DNA of 42,483 nucleotides, from assembly GCA_014237145.1 (NCBI GenBank), contig JAAXOC010000073.1, positions 1 to 42,483 on the forward strand, in the 5' to 3' direction. The position numbers and the translations under genes are program-made. A model generated the notes under the pieces. The model saw only the letters and a list, made by a program, of their open reading frames with translations. It was not told the origin of the DNA and searched no databases. Positions 33,859-42,340 of this stretch are shown here, piece by piece; positions within the stretch are counted from its first letter, which is position 1, and each line of letters begins with the position of its first letter. Origin of the DNA: ANME-2 cluster archaeon. GTDB taxonomy: Archaea > Halobacteriota > Methanosarcinia > Methanosarcinales > Methanocomedenaceae.

Positions 33859-34206
33859 TTAGATCCCTCCTGCAAGAACAATAGGCAGTCCTATCATAAT
33901 GACCGCAAATAGAAATCCGAGTATAACACCCTTAAAGCCACTTACGGTTACTCCAGAATCCAGTTTCTGGTTTCTGGCAATAAGCTGGCCTCTGTATTTC
34001 ATATCTTCAAGAAGTTTTTCGAATATAGTTATCGCAGGCGGATTGACCACCATAGGTACACCCTGGTCATATACATAATCATCTACATGCACCTCTTCTT
34101 CCGTGGTTTCTTCAACTTTTTCTTCAGTTGCTGCTTCTGTGGTTTCTTCAACCTTTTCTTCAGCTACTGCTTCCGTAGTTTCTTCAACCTTTTCTTTATC
34201 AGCCAT
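33859..34206 (-). CDS. mtrF: Tetrahydromethanopterin S-methyltransferase subunit F with acidic repeat extension
   Basis: 115 residues, against about 70 in most MtrF. The C-terminal 70 residues are normal: PMVVNPPAITIFEKLL, then YRGQLIARNQKLDSGV as in the end of MtrA, and one membrane helix (GVILGFLFAVIMIGLPIVLA). The first 40 or so residues are three nearly identical 12-residue units built on EKVEETTEA, very acidic and low in complexity. They are cytoplasmic if the usual topology holds. Separated by 2 bp from mtrA, and overlapping the mtrG start. Confidence 0.9.
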   Translation of the reverse strand: MADKEKVEETTEAVAEEKVEETTEAATEEKVEETTEEEVHVDDYVYDQGVPMVVNPPAITIFEKLLEDMKYRGQLIARNQKLDSGVTVSGFKGVILGFLFAVIMIGLPIVLAGGI

Positions 34207-34208
34207 AT

Positions 34209-34937
34209 CTATACACCTCCTCCGAGAATCAGCAGTCCCAATAATCCAAGAGATAGTACTATTCCGATCATGGCACCTTCGATCTTGCCTGAATACACAC
34301 CGGATGCGAACTTATTCAGATTACCCATATCAGCGATCTGGGTCTGGATCAGTCGTGTCCTTGCCTGTATCATGGCAACTTCGGCAGCCATTGGTCTAAT
34401 ACCCTCGAATTCTTCGCCTTCTTCGTCTCCTTCGGTTAGCTCAACAACCATTGGCTCTACATCAAGAGCACCCGGGTCTTTACCTGCCAGTTCCTTGATC
34501 TTGGAAGTGATCTGGGCCTCATCTTCCGTACCTACCATATCAACAGCTTCTACCTGTTCCTGGAACCTGGCAATATTTTCCTCACTCAGGTTTTCTATAT
34601 AAGGAATAGCTCCTACAGCACCAACGATCCTGTTCTCTTCAGTTCCGTTGGCATGTATTTTCATTATAGCATCACCGGTAAGGTGACCTTTGACCTCGGA
34701 ACCTGTAACAAGTAAAAACCTGATATTAGGATTTGAAATGATATTGGCAACAAGCTTCTCGATCCCAATGTTCTCTGTCTTACACGGACCTGTAATACAA
34801 GCTCCTGCTGCAAGATGAGGTTCACCTGAAAGATGTGATCCGAGAGTGGCCACAGCAACCGGACTATTAGGGTCTCCAATTTCATATTCACCTTTTAGGA
34901 CAGGCCATCCTTCAGCCGGTTCTTTTTTATCAGCCAT
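34209..34937 (-). CDS. mtrA: Tetrahydromethanopterin S-methyltransferase subunit A
   Basis: Carries the corrinoid (5-hydroxybenzimidazolyl cobamide) that shuttles the methyl group from MtrH to coenzyme M. 242 residues. The N-terminal corrinoid domain has GWPVLKGEYEIGD, VAVATLGSHL, AGPCKTENIGIEK-like CITGPCKTENI, and VTGSEVKGHLTGDA with the His that ligates cobalt in this family. A linker with an acidic stretch (EGDEEGEEFEG) leads to the C-terminal helix (MIGIVLSLGLLGLLIL) that anchors it. Good Shine-Dalgarno (GGAGGGATC). Next to mtrB, 1 bp gap. Confidence 0.96.
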   Translation of the reverse strand: MADKKEPAEGWPVLKGEYEIGDPNSPVAVATLGSHLSGEPHLAAGACITGPCKTENIGIEKLVANIISNPNIRFLLVTGSEVKGHLTGDAIMKIHANGTEENRIVGAVGAIPYIENLSEENIARFQEQVEAVDMVGTEDEAQITSKIKELAGKDPGALDVEPMVVELTEGDEEGEEFEGIRPMAAEVAMIQARTRLIQTQIADMGNLNKFASGVYSGKIEGAMIGIVLSLGLLGLLILGGGV

Positions 34938-34938
34938 T

Positions 34939-35253
34939 TCAGATCCCTCCTTGTAACTGCATCATTATTGTTACCATGAACATAAGGATACATCCTCCGA
35001 TAAAACCGTAGAAAATATTTGTCCATACACCTGCTGTCCTGGCAGCGTTCTTACGACCAGGGAAACTGGTTAAAAATTCTTCATCAGGTCCAAGAGAATT
35101 CATCATATCATCTGCTATTTTATCCAGTTCATCCACCAGTGTATTGATCTCATCAAGAGAATATTCCAGTACATCATCGCGTTCTTCTGCCATGATACCT
35201 GACATTGGTTCTAAGACCAGGTGAATCTCAGGTGCAACTCTTATATGACTCAT
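34939..35253 (-). CDS. mtrB: Tetrahydromethanopterin S-methyltransferase subunit B
   Basis: 104 residues: a hydrophilic N-terminal part with helical, charged segments (DVLEYSLDEINTLVDELDKI) and one C-terminal membrane helix (IFYGFIGGCILMFMVTIMM), as in other MtrB. The RVAPEIHLVLEP opening is typical. Its start overlaps the mtrC stop by four bases. Single-helix subunit linking the membrane pump (CDE) with MtrA. Confidence 0.93.
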   Translation of the reverse strand: MSHIRVAPEIHLVLEPMSGIMAEERDDVLEYSLDEINTLVDELDKIADDMMNSLGPDEEFLTSFPGRKNAARTAGVWTNIFYGFIGGCILMFMVTIMMQLQGGI

Positions 35254-36104
35254 TGCAATTCCTCCTCTGTCGGAAGCAGACCTGTTCCAATGACCTTATG
35301 TGCATCTCTTTTCGTTAGATTAATAAACTTCGTAAAGTAAACAATCCATATGAGAAGACCAATTAAAATGGTCAACGCCGCCGGAATTACACCTATCACC
35401 ATAAGTGAAGCAACTCCCGAGAGTGCCATAATTATTCCTCCTTTTTCAACACCGACATATAGCGTCCTGTCCTGTGATTCATCAGGACCAAGACAGGCAT
35501 TGAAAGGATGCAGTATTATCATTGCACCGCCAATAAAGATCAGTGCGATAAAACCAGTCTGGACAACACTTGAAAGGATAGTAACATCAGTTCCTATATC
35601 ACTTGTGAATATTAAGGTTCCTGAAATGGTTACGCATAGAGCTATCATCACAAGGCAGCCTGCACCTGCAATTTCAACCATGCATCTTTCCATGATCGGT
35701 ATGTTCATATTCAATATCTTGTTTGCCATAGTACCCATGATCAGGCCAATAATAGCTGCTACAATAAATGCAATTATAGGTCCTAATACTACTGGTATAT
35801 TGATTACATAACAAAGTGCTAATCCGAATATGGCAGCTACAATACCCATACCCAGAGCAACCATGCCAATGGACGGTACACCTGTACCAAGACCATAACT
35901 GCATACTCTGCGTACTGCATCAGCTCCCCATACTCCTGCTAATATTGCACCTATCCCGCCAAAGAACGAGAAATATGTAGTAGTAGTTATATCGTTCAAT
36001 ATACTGGCAAGATATATTCCGGCCAGTCCGCCTACTATTCCTAAAATAGCTACATTAGTTGCAGAGATACCTCCGCCTGCCGGTCCTCCTTCTACTGCTG
36101 ACAT
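35250..36104 (-). CDS. mtrC: Tetrahydromethanopterin S-methyltransferase subunit C
   Basis: Polytopic subunit of the Na+-translocating core (with D and E). 284 residues from ATG 36104 (MSAVEGGPAGG), which follows GGGAGGT at proper spacing and shares an A with the mtrD stop codon. The open frame extends 22 codons upstream but those lie in mtrD. About seven to eight hydrophobic segments, for example VAILGIVGGLAGIYLASIL, MVALGMGIVAAIFGLAL and the C-terminal VIPAALTILIGLLIWIVYF. Conserved CLGPDESQDRT loop. Confidence 0.94.
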   Translation of the reverse strand: MSAVEGGPAGGGISATNVAILGIVGGLAGIYLASILNDITTTTYFSFFGGIGAILAGVWGADAVRRVCSYGLGTGVPSIGMVALGMGIVAAIFGLALCYVINIPVVLGPIIAFIVAAIIGLIMGTMANKILNMNIPIMERCMVEIAGAGCLVMIALCVTISGTLIFTSDIGTDVTILSSVVQTGFIALIFIGGAMIILHPFNACLGPDESQDRTLYVGVEKGGIIMALSGVASLMVIGVIPAALTILIGLLIWIVYFTKFINLTKRDAHKVIGTGLLPTEEELQ

Positions 36105-36862
36105 TATATAAGACCTCCCATGATTGGAACAGCTATCGCAGCACACAATAGTGAAGCGATCAAACAACATATTATAGCTTTAGGTACTCTTTTAAATTTA
36201 GGGTCGTGGAACCCTTCGATAGTACCACCGATGTTATATGAGGCTACCACTGCATTCACATAGAATACACCTGCAGAAAATATACCAGCAAGAGCAACGA
36301 TCTCAGGGTTAGGACCTAAACTAGTTTGAATTTGTTCAGGATATCCTGCATTCATCAATATGGCATAGATGAGCGATCCGCCCATTCCACCAAGTAGTCC
36401 GCCTATGACTCCGCTCACAAAGCTCACTGTAGGAATTCCATGACCTTCCGTACCTTTTGATACGTAGATATCCTGGATATCCCCGGTTATAGGGTCCTTA
36501 TCAACCTTTGCAGATACAGGTGGAACGCCTACACAGTAGACATATACTAACTGACCTATAAACATAGTAACTGCGATCATGATCATAGCACCAACGGCAC
36601 CGGAAACCATTACCTGAATAAGTTCAATGTTTGTAAGTCCATCATTACCTAAGAAACTGTACATGAATCCGGCACTGATAAGACCGGTTAGACCGGCACC
36701 TGCAGCTAACTGCACTGTACCTGTTCCGACACCTGTTGCCTGGGCCATAGCTGCCGGAGCGCCGCCCACAGGTATGAAATGAACACCCATTCCTATTAAT
36801 ATGCCTCCGATCGTAATAAGTACGATTGATATCGGATCAAAAAGGCCTATTAGATCGGTCAT
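36104..36862 (-). CDS. mtrD: Tetrahydromethanopterin S-methyltransferase subunit D
   Basis: Polytopic subunit of the Na+ pump, 252 residues. N-terminal helix ISIVLITIGGILIGMGV followed by HFIPVGGAPAAMAQATGVG, then about five more hydrophobic segments (MVSGAVGAMIMIAVTMFIG, FVSGVIGGLLGGMGGSLIY, AIICCLIASLLCAAIAVPI) and the soluble loop with SAKVDKDPITGD. Its start overlaps the end of mtrE and its stop shares a base with the mtrC start, so the three pump genes are translationally linked. Confidence 0.94.
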   Translation of the reverse strand: MTDLIGLFDPISIVLITIGGILIGMGVHFIPVGGAPAAMAQATGVGTGTVQLAAGAGLTGLISAGFMYSFLGNDGLTNIELIQVMVSGAVGAMIMIAVTMFIGQLVYVYCVGVPPVSAKVDKDPITGDIQDIYVSKGTEGHGIPTVSFVSGVIGGLLGGMGGSLIYAILMNAGYPEQIQTSLGPNPEIVALAGIFSAGVFYVNAVVASYNIGGTIEGFHDPKFKRVPKAIICCLIASLLCAAIAVPIMGGLI

Positions 36863-37764
36863 GCTGTTGCGCCTCCTTCTTCTTCGTCCTTGTATGGACC
36901 GTATGCATTTCTTCCGTCTACTTCAACAATCCTGTTTAAGAGTATTAATACCACAACGATTATTAATCCTGCAACGATCGCAAACCACTCGGCATTAGCG
37001 CCTGTGAATATTGTCGATCTCCAGTTATCGAGAAATACTGTAAGACCAAGTGCGAGTCCTGTAACAGGTCCTCCGAATTTTGCACATGCCCATACATTAT
37101 CCATACCATTACGCAGACCTACTTCTCCTTTTCGAACAATGTTCCCTGAAAAAGAAGCATTTAAACCACAGCCAAATGGCTGGTTCTGGAATTCCCGCTC
37201 AGCACCGTAGTGAACATCACCTGTTGATGAGCCTATAGCACCGGCAGTCACACCCCAGAATAATGCCAAAAGCGGCAATGGGAAGGGGTGTCCCATAATA
37301 GTGTTCATAATATATGAAAAAGATATTATGCAGAATACTGCGACATATCCATGTGCCATGATGGCAGGAGTATGTCCTATTACCATGTCCATATAGACCG
37401 GTTGTTTAAACCGGCTCTGACTGGCTGTACGTCCCAAATGAGCTGTTACCGAGAACATACCAAGTAGTATTGCACCAACTAAGGAGCCGATTGCAAGAGC
37501 AAAAAAAACTGACATGCTTTCAAGCAATACAGCGGCTACTACAGCAGATGATGCACACCACAGACCATATGCAGGGGGCTCGCCTGAGATAGCTTTATTA
37601 AATATTCGATGAGGAAAGTCCATTTGAGCAGCTAACTGCACCTGGGAGTTCGGATTACTCTGTGAACCGACATCTGATTCCAGATCCTCGGCCGCACCAC
37701 CAATGGTAGCAAGAGCTCCTGTCAACGCAACAATTCCCATATCGATAATTATTGGATCAGTCAT
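36859..37764 (-). CDS. mtrE: Tetrahydromethanopterin S-methyltransferase subunit E
   Basis: First gene of the mtr operon; Na+-pump core subunit thought to take part in methyl transfer to coenzyme M. 301 residues from ATG 37764 (MTDPIIIDMGIV). The upstream ATG at 37776 directly abuts GGAGG and is too close; 37764 is spaced better and fits the family. Conserved IGGAAEDLESDVGSQSNPNS opening loop, then six or so helices; WGVTAGAIGSSTGDVHYGAE and RKGEVGLRN are the typical cytoplasmic loops. A TATA-like element sits about 140 bp upstream. Confidence 0.95.
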   Translation of the reverse strand: MTDPIIIDMGIVALTGALATIGGAAEDLESDVGSQSNPNSQVQLAAQMDFPHRIFNKAISGEPPAYGLWCASSAVVAAVLLESMSVFFALAIGSLVGAILLGMFSVTAHLGRTASQSRFKQPVYMDMVIGHTPAIMAHGYVAVFCIISFSYIMNTIMGHPFPLPLLALFWGVTAGAIGSSTGDVHYGAEREFQNQPFGCGLNASFSGNIVRKGEVGLRNGMDNVWACAKFGGPVTGLALGLTVFLDNWRSTIFTGANAEWFAIVAGLIIVVVLILLNRIVEVDGRNAYGPYKDEEEGGATA

Positions 37765-37896
37765 CCTATTATTCATCCTCCTATACTTTTTATAATGATT
37801 ACTGATGAAATTAAATTATTCATAACAAATAACTTAATTACACTAACAGTCATATCCTAAATCTAGCATTTTGACTAGTTTATAATGGATTACCAA

Positions 37897-37916
37897 AACC
37901 CCATATAAATGTTTCT
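37897..37916 (-). promoter_or_regulatory. Probable mtr operon promoter (BRE/TATA)
   Basis: On the minus strand GAAACATTTATATGG gives a purine-rich BRE followed by TTTATATG, close to the methanogen consensus. Transcription would start near 37878, leaving a leader of about 110 nt before mtrE. Other AT-rich TATA-like sites exist nearby (for example around 37881 and 37791). Confidence 0.45.
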
Positions 37917-37999
37917 AAATTTATATGTAGTGAATTAGTTAAGGGTATAGGATAGCATAAATTTAATCAATTTGCTTAAAAAGTAAAACGGATCTAATA

Positions 38000-38041
38000 G
38001 CAGATGTCATGTGGAATTGGAAAATACCACATGACATCTGC
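38000..38041. terminator. 15-bp perfect hairpin after ahcY
   Basis: GCAGATGTCATGTGG (38000-38014) and CCACATGACATCTGC (38027-38041) with a 12-nt loop. It begins 16 bp past the ahcY stop on the minus strand and is followed there by CTATTAGATCC and then TTTTACTTTTT. It may end the deaminase-ahcY transcript or shield its 3' end; it also lies just upstream of the mtr promoter. Confidence 0.55.
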
Positions 38042-38057
38042 CAGGTTAATGGGTCGG

Positions 38058-39290
38058 TTATGTGCCGGTTTCCCACCCTTCCATATATTCGAACTGGTGT
38101 GGTTTTATCTTGTCGATACTTATCCCCAGAGCCTCAAGTTTCAAACCAGCCACCTTCATGTCAATATGTTGTGGCACAGGATGAACCCCGGGTGTAAGCT
38201 TGTGAGAAGCTATATGTTCCACGCACAGGGCCTGGTTGGCAAAGCTCATATCCATGACCTCGGCAGGGTGCCCGTCCCCGGCTGCAAGATTAACCAGCCT
38301 GCCGTCTGCCAGTACATTGATGCGACGCCCGTCTATGTTGTATTCCATGATGTTGTTACGTACTTTTTTAGTTGATGTTGCCATGGCCTTTAACTCATCG
38401 AGGTTGATCTCCACATTGAAATGACCTGCATTGGCAAGTATTGCCCCGTCTTTCATCACCTCGAAGTGTTCCCTGGTAAGTATATCCACATTACCTGTAG
38501 TGGTGACAAATATCTCACCGATTGCTGCTGCTTCGATCATTGGCATTACCCTGTAACCATCCATCCTGGCCTCCAGTGCGCGTATCGGATCGATCTCGGT
38601 CACAATGACATTAGCTCCCAGACCCACTGCCCGCATTGCCGTCCCCCGGCCACACCATCCATATCCTGCTATGACCACGTTCTTACCAGCGACCAGCAGG
38701 TTGGTGGTACGTATTATACCATCCCAGCTTGACTGGCCGGTACCATAGCGGTTATCGAACAGGAACTTGGTCAAGGCATCGTTTACGGCTATCACCGGTA
38801 TCTTCAGTGCCCCATCCCGTTCCATGGACTTGAGCCTGTGCACACCAGTAGTGGTCTCTTCACATGCACCAAGGATATCCGGCATCATATCCTGTCTTTG
38901 TGTGTGAAGCTTAAAGATCAAGTCCCCGCCGTCATCTATGGTAATGTCGGGCTTGTGATCAAGTACCGCATCAATAGCAGTATAATATTCGTCATTGGAA
39001 CAGGCATGGATAGCATAGCACTTGATATTATTCCTGGTATCCAGGGCCTGTGCCACATCATCCTGTGTGCTTAAAGGATTACAGCCGCAAATTGCCACTT
39101 GTGCACCCCCGGCTGCCAGGGTTTCCACCAGCACCGCGGTCTTTGCCTCAACGTGCAGCGCCATTCCCACAGTGTGGCCGGCAAGAGGCTGTCCTGTTCT
39201 GAATTCTTCCCTGACATGAGCCAAAACCGGCATATGGTTCCTTGCCCATTCAATCTTCATGTTACCTGATTCGATCATATCTTCTGTCAT
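38058..39290 (-). CDS. ahcY: Adenosylhomocysteinase (S-adenosylhomocysteine hydrolase)
   Basis: Reversible hydrolysis of S-adenosylhomocysteine to adenosine and homocysteine with bound NAD, in the cytoplasm. 410 residues. N-terminal substrate part: RNHMPVLAHVREEF, GMALHVEAKTA, CGCNPLSTQDDVA and DDGGDL; then the Rossmann NAD domain VVIAGYGWCGRG and VTEIDPIRALEA; GHFNVEINL and DGRLVNLAAGDGHP close the family pattern. It lacks the C-terminal KxxxYRY tail of bacterial/eukaryotic enzymes, as archaeal ones do. It follows the deaminase gene after 25 bp and likely shares its transcript. An internal ATG at 39278 is an alternative start. Confidence 0.95.
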   Translation of the reverse strand: MTEDMIESGNMKIEWARNHMPVLAHVREEFRTGQPLAGHTVGMALHVEAKTAVLVETLAAGGAQVAICGCNPLSTQDDVAQALDTRNNIKCYAIHACSNDEYYTAIDAVLDHKPDITIDDGGDLIFKLHTQRQDMMPDILGACEETTTGVHRLKSMERDGALKIPVIAVNDALTKFLFDNRYGTGQSSWDGIIRTTNLLVAGKNVVIAGYGWCGRGTAMRAVGLGANVIVTEIDPIRALEARMDGYRVMPMIEAAAIGEIFVTTTGNVDILTREHFEVMKDGAILANAGHFNVEINLDELKAMATSTKKVRNNIMEYNIDGRRINVLADGRLVNLAAGDGHPAEVMDMSFANQALCVEHIASHKLTPGVHPVPQHIDMKVAGLKLEALGISIDKIKPHQFEYMEGWETGT

Positions 39291-39315
39291 TCAATTAACT
39301 CCATAAATAGAAATA

Positions 39316-40608
39316 TCAATTAGCCTTGGCTTTATCAGCAAGTCTCCTTGCCGCAATGGAAGCTTGCTCTATTACCTTTTCCTGGTCTATTGACAGGACT
39401 ATACCATCTTCCATCAACACCTGTCCGTTTACGATGGTGGTCTTCACATCCGAACCCCTTGCAGCATATATTAGATGCGATATTGGTTCATGGACCGGGG
39501 TTAAGCCTGGTGTGTGCATATCTACCAATATAATATCTGCTGCCATACCCTGCCTTAATATCCCGGCAGGAATGCCCAGTGCCTTTGCACCATTGGACGT
39601 ACCCATCTTCAATACCTCTCCTGCCGGCAAAGCAGACGGGTCCATTGCATTTACCTTATGCAGCAGGGCTGCAGTCTTCATCTCGCCGAACATGTCCAGG
39701 CTGTTATTGGAGGCACACCCGTCCGTACCCAGTGCAACATTTACGCCCCTGCTTAACAGTTCAGGTACCGGCGCGATCCCTGATGCCAGCTTCATATTGC
39801 TGATAGGGCAATGCACCGCATTGACATTCTTTTCTGCCATGATATCCATATCTCCTGCAGATAGCCATATACAATGGGCAGCAAGCACATCAGGTCCCAG
39901 GAACCCGATCTCATCCAGCATGTTCACGCTGCACATTCCATATTGGTCTTTCATCTGGTTCAGTTCGGCCTCGGTCTCCAGCACATGGATATGGATTCGG
40001 GCATAATCTTCAACTGCCTGCTCTTTGACCTTTGACAGGAACTCACGACTGCATGTATTGGGTGCGTGGGGGCCGTACATAGTAGTAATTCTACCATCGG
40101 CGGCATTGTTCCATTGTCTCACAAACCTGCTACCTTCCTGTAATTCGGTCCTGGCCTTAGCTTCATCAAACAGTTCTATCATACCATAGGATAAGGATGC
40201 ACGTATGCCTGATTCTTCTACTGCCCTGGCCGCATGGTCCATGTGGAAATACATATCAGCAAATGCTGTGGTACCTGAGCGTATCATTTCCAGGCATGCC
40301 AGCATTGTTCCGGTATACACATCATCATCTGTAAGATGTGACTCTACCGGCCAGATATGTTTTTCCAGCCACTGTTGCAGAGGCATATCATCTGCATAGC
40401 CCCTGAATAGTGTCATTGCAGCATGGGTGTGGGCATTTACCAACCCCGGCATAACAGCACAGCCCTTTGCACTTATAATATGGTCCGCTTTTTGCGCTTC
40501 ACGGCCCACATAGGCTATCCTGTCATCCTCCAGTAGGACATACCCCCCTTCAATCGGCGGGCCGTCCATAGTAATTACATAACCATCCTTGATGAGTATT
40601 CGAGACAT
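39316..40608 (-). CDS. dadD: 5'-deoxyadenosine / S-adenosylhomocysteine / methylthioadenosine deaminase (MtaD/DadD)
   Basis: Amidohydrolase that deaminates adenosine-type by-products of SAM enzymes. 430 residues. PGLVNAHTHAAM holds the first metal HxH, then HIHVLETEAE, LAAHCIWLS (metal His), ALGTDGCASNN (metal Asp) in order; SRILIKDGYV and the C-terminal KTTIVNGQVLMEDG belong to the composite beta domain. In methanogens the enzyme (DadD) prefers 5'-deoxyadenosine and also takes SAH and MTA; which is favoured here is not visible. Upstream of ahcY on the same strand. tRNA-Gly lies 69 bp before its start. Confidence 0.88.
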   Translation of the reverse strand: MSRILIKDGYVITMDGPPIEGGYVLLEDDRIAYVGREAQKADHIISAKGCAVMPGLVNAHTHAAMTLFRGYADDMPLQQWLEKHIWPVESHLTDDDVYTGTMLACLEMIRSGTTAFADMYFHMDHAARAVEESGIRASLSYGMIELFDEAKARTELQEGSRFVRQWNNAADGRITTMYGPHAPNTCSREFLSKVKEQAVEDYARIHIHVLETEAELNQMKDQYGMCSVNMLDEIGFLGPDVLAAHCIWLSAGDMDIMAEKNVNAVHCPISNMKLASGIAPVPELLSRGVNVALGTDGCASNNSLDMFGEMKTAALLHKVNAMDPSALPAGEVLKMGTSNGAKALGIPAGILRQGMAADIILVDMHTPGLTPVHEPISHLIYAARGSDVKTTIVNGQVLMEDGIVLSIDQEKVIEQASIAARRLADKAKAN

Positions 40609-40677
40609 ATAATCCGTGTTACTGTTTCAATATTCTATAAGGTTTACCATAGATGATTTCAATAAAAAAAACACGTA

Positions 40678-40749
40678 TGCGCCGATCGGGATTCGAACCC
40701 GAGTTCATGGCTTGGCAAGCCACGGTGATAACCACTACACTATCGGCGC
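40678..40749 (-). tRNA. tRNA-Gly (GCC)
   Basis: 72 nt without intron. Acceptor GCGCCGA/TCGGCGC, discriminator A, no encoded CCA; anticodon stem GTGGC/GCCAT with loop TTGCCAA; T-stem TCGGG/CCCGA with TTCGAAT. D-arm GTGTAGTGGTTATCAC. Confidence 0.96.
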
Positions 40750-40832
40750 ACAGTGGAATCAGAGGAATCCACATACGAGAATATAGTATATAGGTTTTTG
40801 GTTTGCAAAATCACACAATTATATCTGCAAGG

Positions 40833-40865
40833 CAGGACAACTGATCGCAATACAGGACAACTGAT
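40833..40865 (+). repeat. Two direct copies of a 13-bp motif upstream of the MFS gene
   Basis: CAGGACAACTGAT at 40833-40845 and 40853-40865, period 20 bp, i.e. about two helical turns. It could be a tandem regulator site for the transporter. Confidence 0.45.
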
Positions 40866-40882
40866 GCACTTGGCTGCATATC

Positions 40883-41992
40883 TTGAAATATATCCCCTCC
40901 TATTTACACCCTGATATGAGGCTCAACTCAATCCAGTTTTTTACCAGTGCATCCATGATGATGTCCATAATGTTCATCCCCCTCCTGGCTGAGGAGATGG
41001 GTGCAACTTACACCCAGGTGGGCATTATAATGAGTGTGTACGGTGCATGCCTGTTCTTTTCATCCTACATCTTTAGCAAAGCAGCAGATGTATGGAACAT
41101 TAAAAAACTACTGCTTTTTGGACTTGCATGCTCGGCCATAGCTTATTTCCTGCAGATATTCGCATACGATCCATTGGGCCTTGCACTGGTGCGTGGATTT
41201 CTGGGCATATGTGTGGGTATGTATCCGGCTGCCTTTATCATGCATGTCTACGGGCTAAAACGCAGCATTGGGAAATTCAGCTCATTTGGTGCCCTGGGCT
41301 GGGCGTTCGGGTTCTTCGGAGCAGGGTTGATAGGGGACTTTGACCTGATATTCCTTGTCAGTTCATTTATGGTGATATTGTCCCTCATCATCGCAATCCG
41401 TATGCCTGAGGTACAGTTAGATAAGATAAAAGTGAATTATTTTTCATTTTCCACAATTAAAAATAACTGGAGTATTTATCTTGCGTTCTTCATCAGGCAT
41501 ACAGGTGCAGTTGGATGCTGGACCATATTCCCGCTGTACATGGTCAGCCTGGGAGCAGATATGTTCTGGATAGGACTGCTATTTGCTGTAAATCCGTTAG
41601 TCCAGTTCTTAACAATGCGGCGGTTGGACGGCTGGAACATGGAACTTGTAGTAAAAGCTGGATACCTGTTGTCCATACTGGCATTTATCAGCCTGGTTCC
41701 TGCCACTATCTATTACCACATCATACCCAGTATGTTCCTGGTGGCCTTATCCTGGTCGTTCCTGTTTGTGGGTTCCACTGAGCTGCTTCTCATGCGCAAT
41801 AAGGATAAGGCTACTTCGGCTGGATATATTAATTCGGTGATCGCCATGTCTATGATAACAGGGCCTTTGTTGGGGGGCATTCTCTCAGGCATGTTCGGGT
41901 TTACTGCAATGTTTATTGTCGCGGCAGGACTAAGCCTTGTCAGCCTGCTGATATCCCTTACCAGTCTAACTCACCGGCCTGTTCAGGATTGA
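40883..41992 (+). CDS. Major facilitator superfamily transporter
   Basis: 369 residues from a TTG at 40883; an ATG at 40916 (MRLNSIQFFT) is at least as likely and gives 358. Neither has a good Shine-Dalgarno. About eleven to twelve hydrophobic segments in two six-helix halves. The first half shows the MFS signature loop between helices 2 and 3 as FSKAADVWNIKKLL, then LVRGFLGICVGMYPAAF and GALGWAFGFFGAGLIG. The second half starts at YLAFFIRHTGAVGCWTIF and ends with GPLLGGILSGMFG. Cytoplasmic membrane; substrate unknown. Relatives in methanogens are annotated only as MFS permeases. Confidence 0.85.
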   Translation: MKYIPSYLHPDMRLNSIQFFTSASMMMSIMFIPLLAEEMGATYTQVGIIMSVYGACLFFSSYIFSKAADVWNIKKLLLFGLACSAIAYFLQIFAYDPLGLALVRGFLGICVGMYPAAFIMHVYGLKRSIGKFSSFGALGWAFGFFGAGLIGDFDLIFLVSSFMVILSLIIAIRMPEVQLDKIKVNYFSFSTIKNNWSIYLAFFIRHTGAVGCWTIFPLYMVSLGADMFWIGLLFAVNPLVQFLTMRRLDGWNMELVVKAGYLLSILAFISLVPATIYYHIIPSMFLVALSWSFLFVGSTELLLMRNKDKATSAGYINSVIAMSMITGPLLGGILSGMFGFTAMFIVAAGLSLVSLLISLTSLTHRPVQD

Positions 41993-42340
41993 AATGGGAA
42001 TAAGATATATTATCATGCAGCATCGGATTTGTATTTGATTAGCTCATGCACAATTCTTGCCAGAGTAGTTGCTCCGGTTCTTCTAAATCATTTTTGCCCT
42101 GTAACCTCCAGTCAGCCAATAAAGATGCAATATGCTGATAATTCTTAACCTCATTCTCTTAAGGGAAAAAACCAATGATCCTTCCTAGTGTCGAGTCAAC
42201 CTTTAACAATACCTTCGCCATATTCGTTGTGATACAATATATTTTTTGTTACATAGTCATTCCAACACTACCCAAAATCCAGTGATTCTTTTCCATTTAA
42301 TAACCAAACTTATTTAATATATGTGTGCATACAGTATCTT
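41993..42340. other. Intergenic stretch without a recognisable gene
   Basis: 348 bp. On the minus strand 42039-42158 is open for 39 codons (contains HIASLLADWRLQGKND) but has no start and begins right after a stop; it may be the tail of a lost gene. Before the transposase lies a TATA-like TTTAATATAT at 42312-42321. Confidence 0.4.

Noticed and set aside
39326-40006. 226-codon open frame antisense to the deaminase
   Set aside because: Shadow of a well-supported amidohydrolase.
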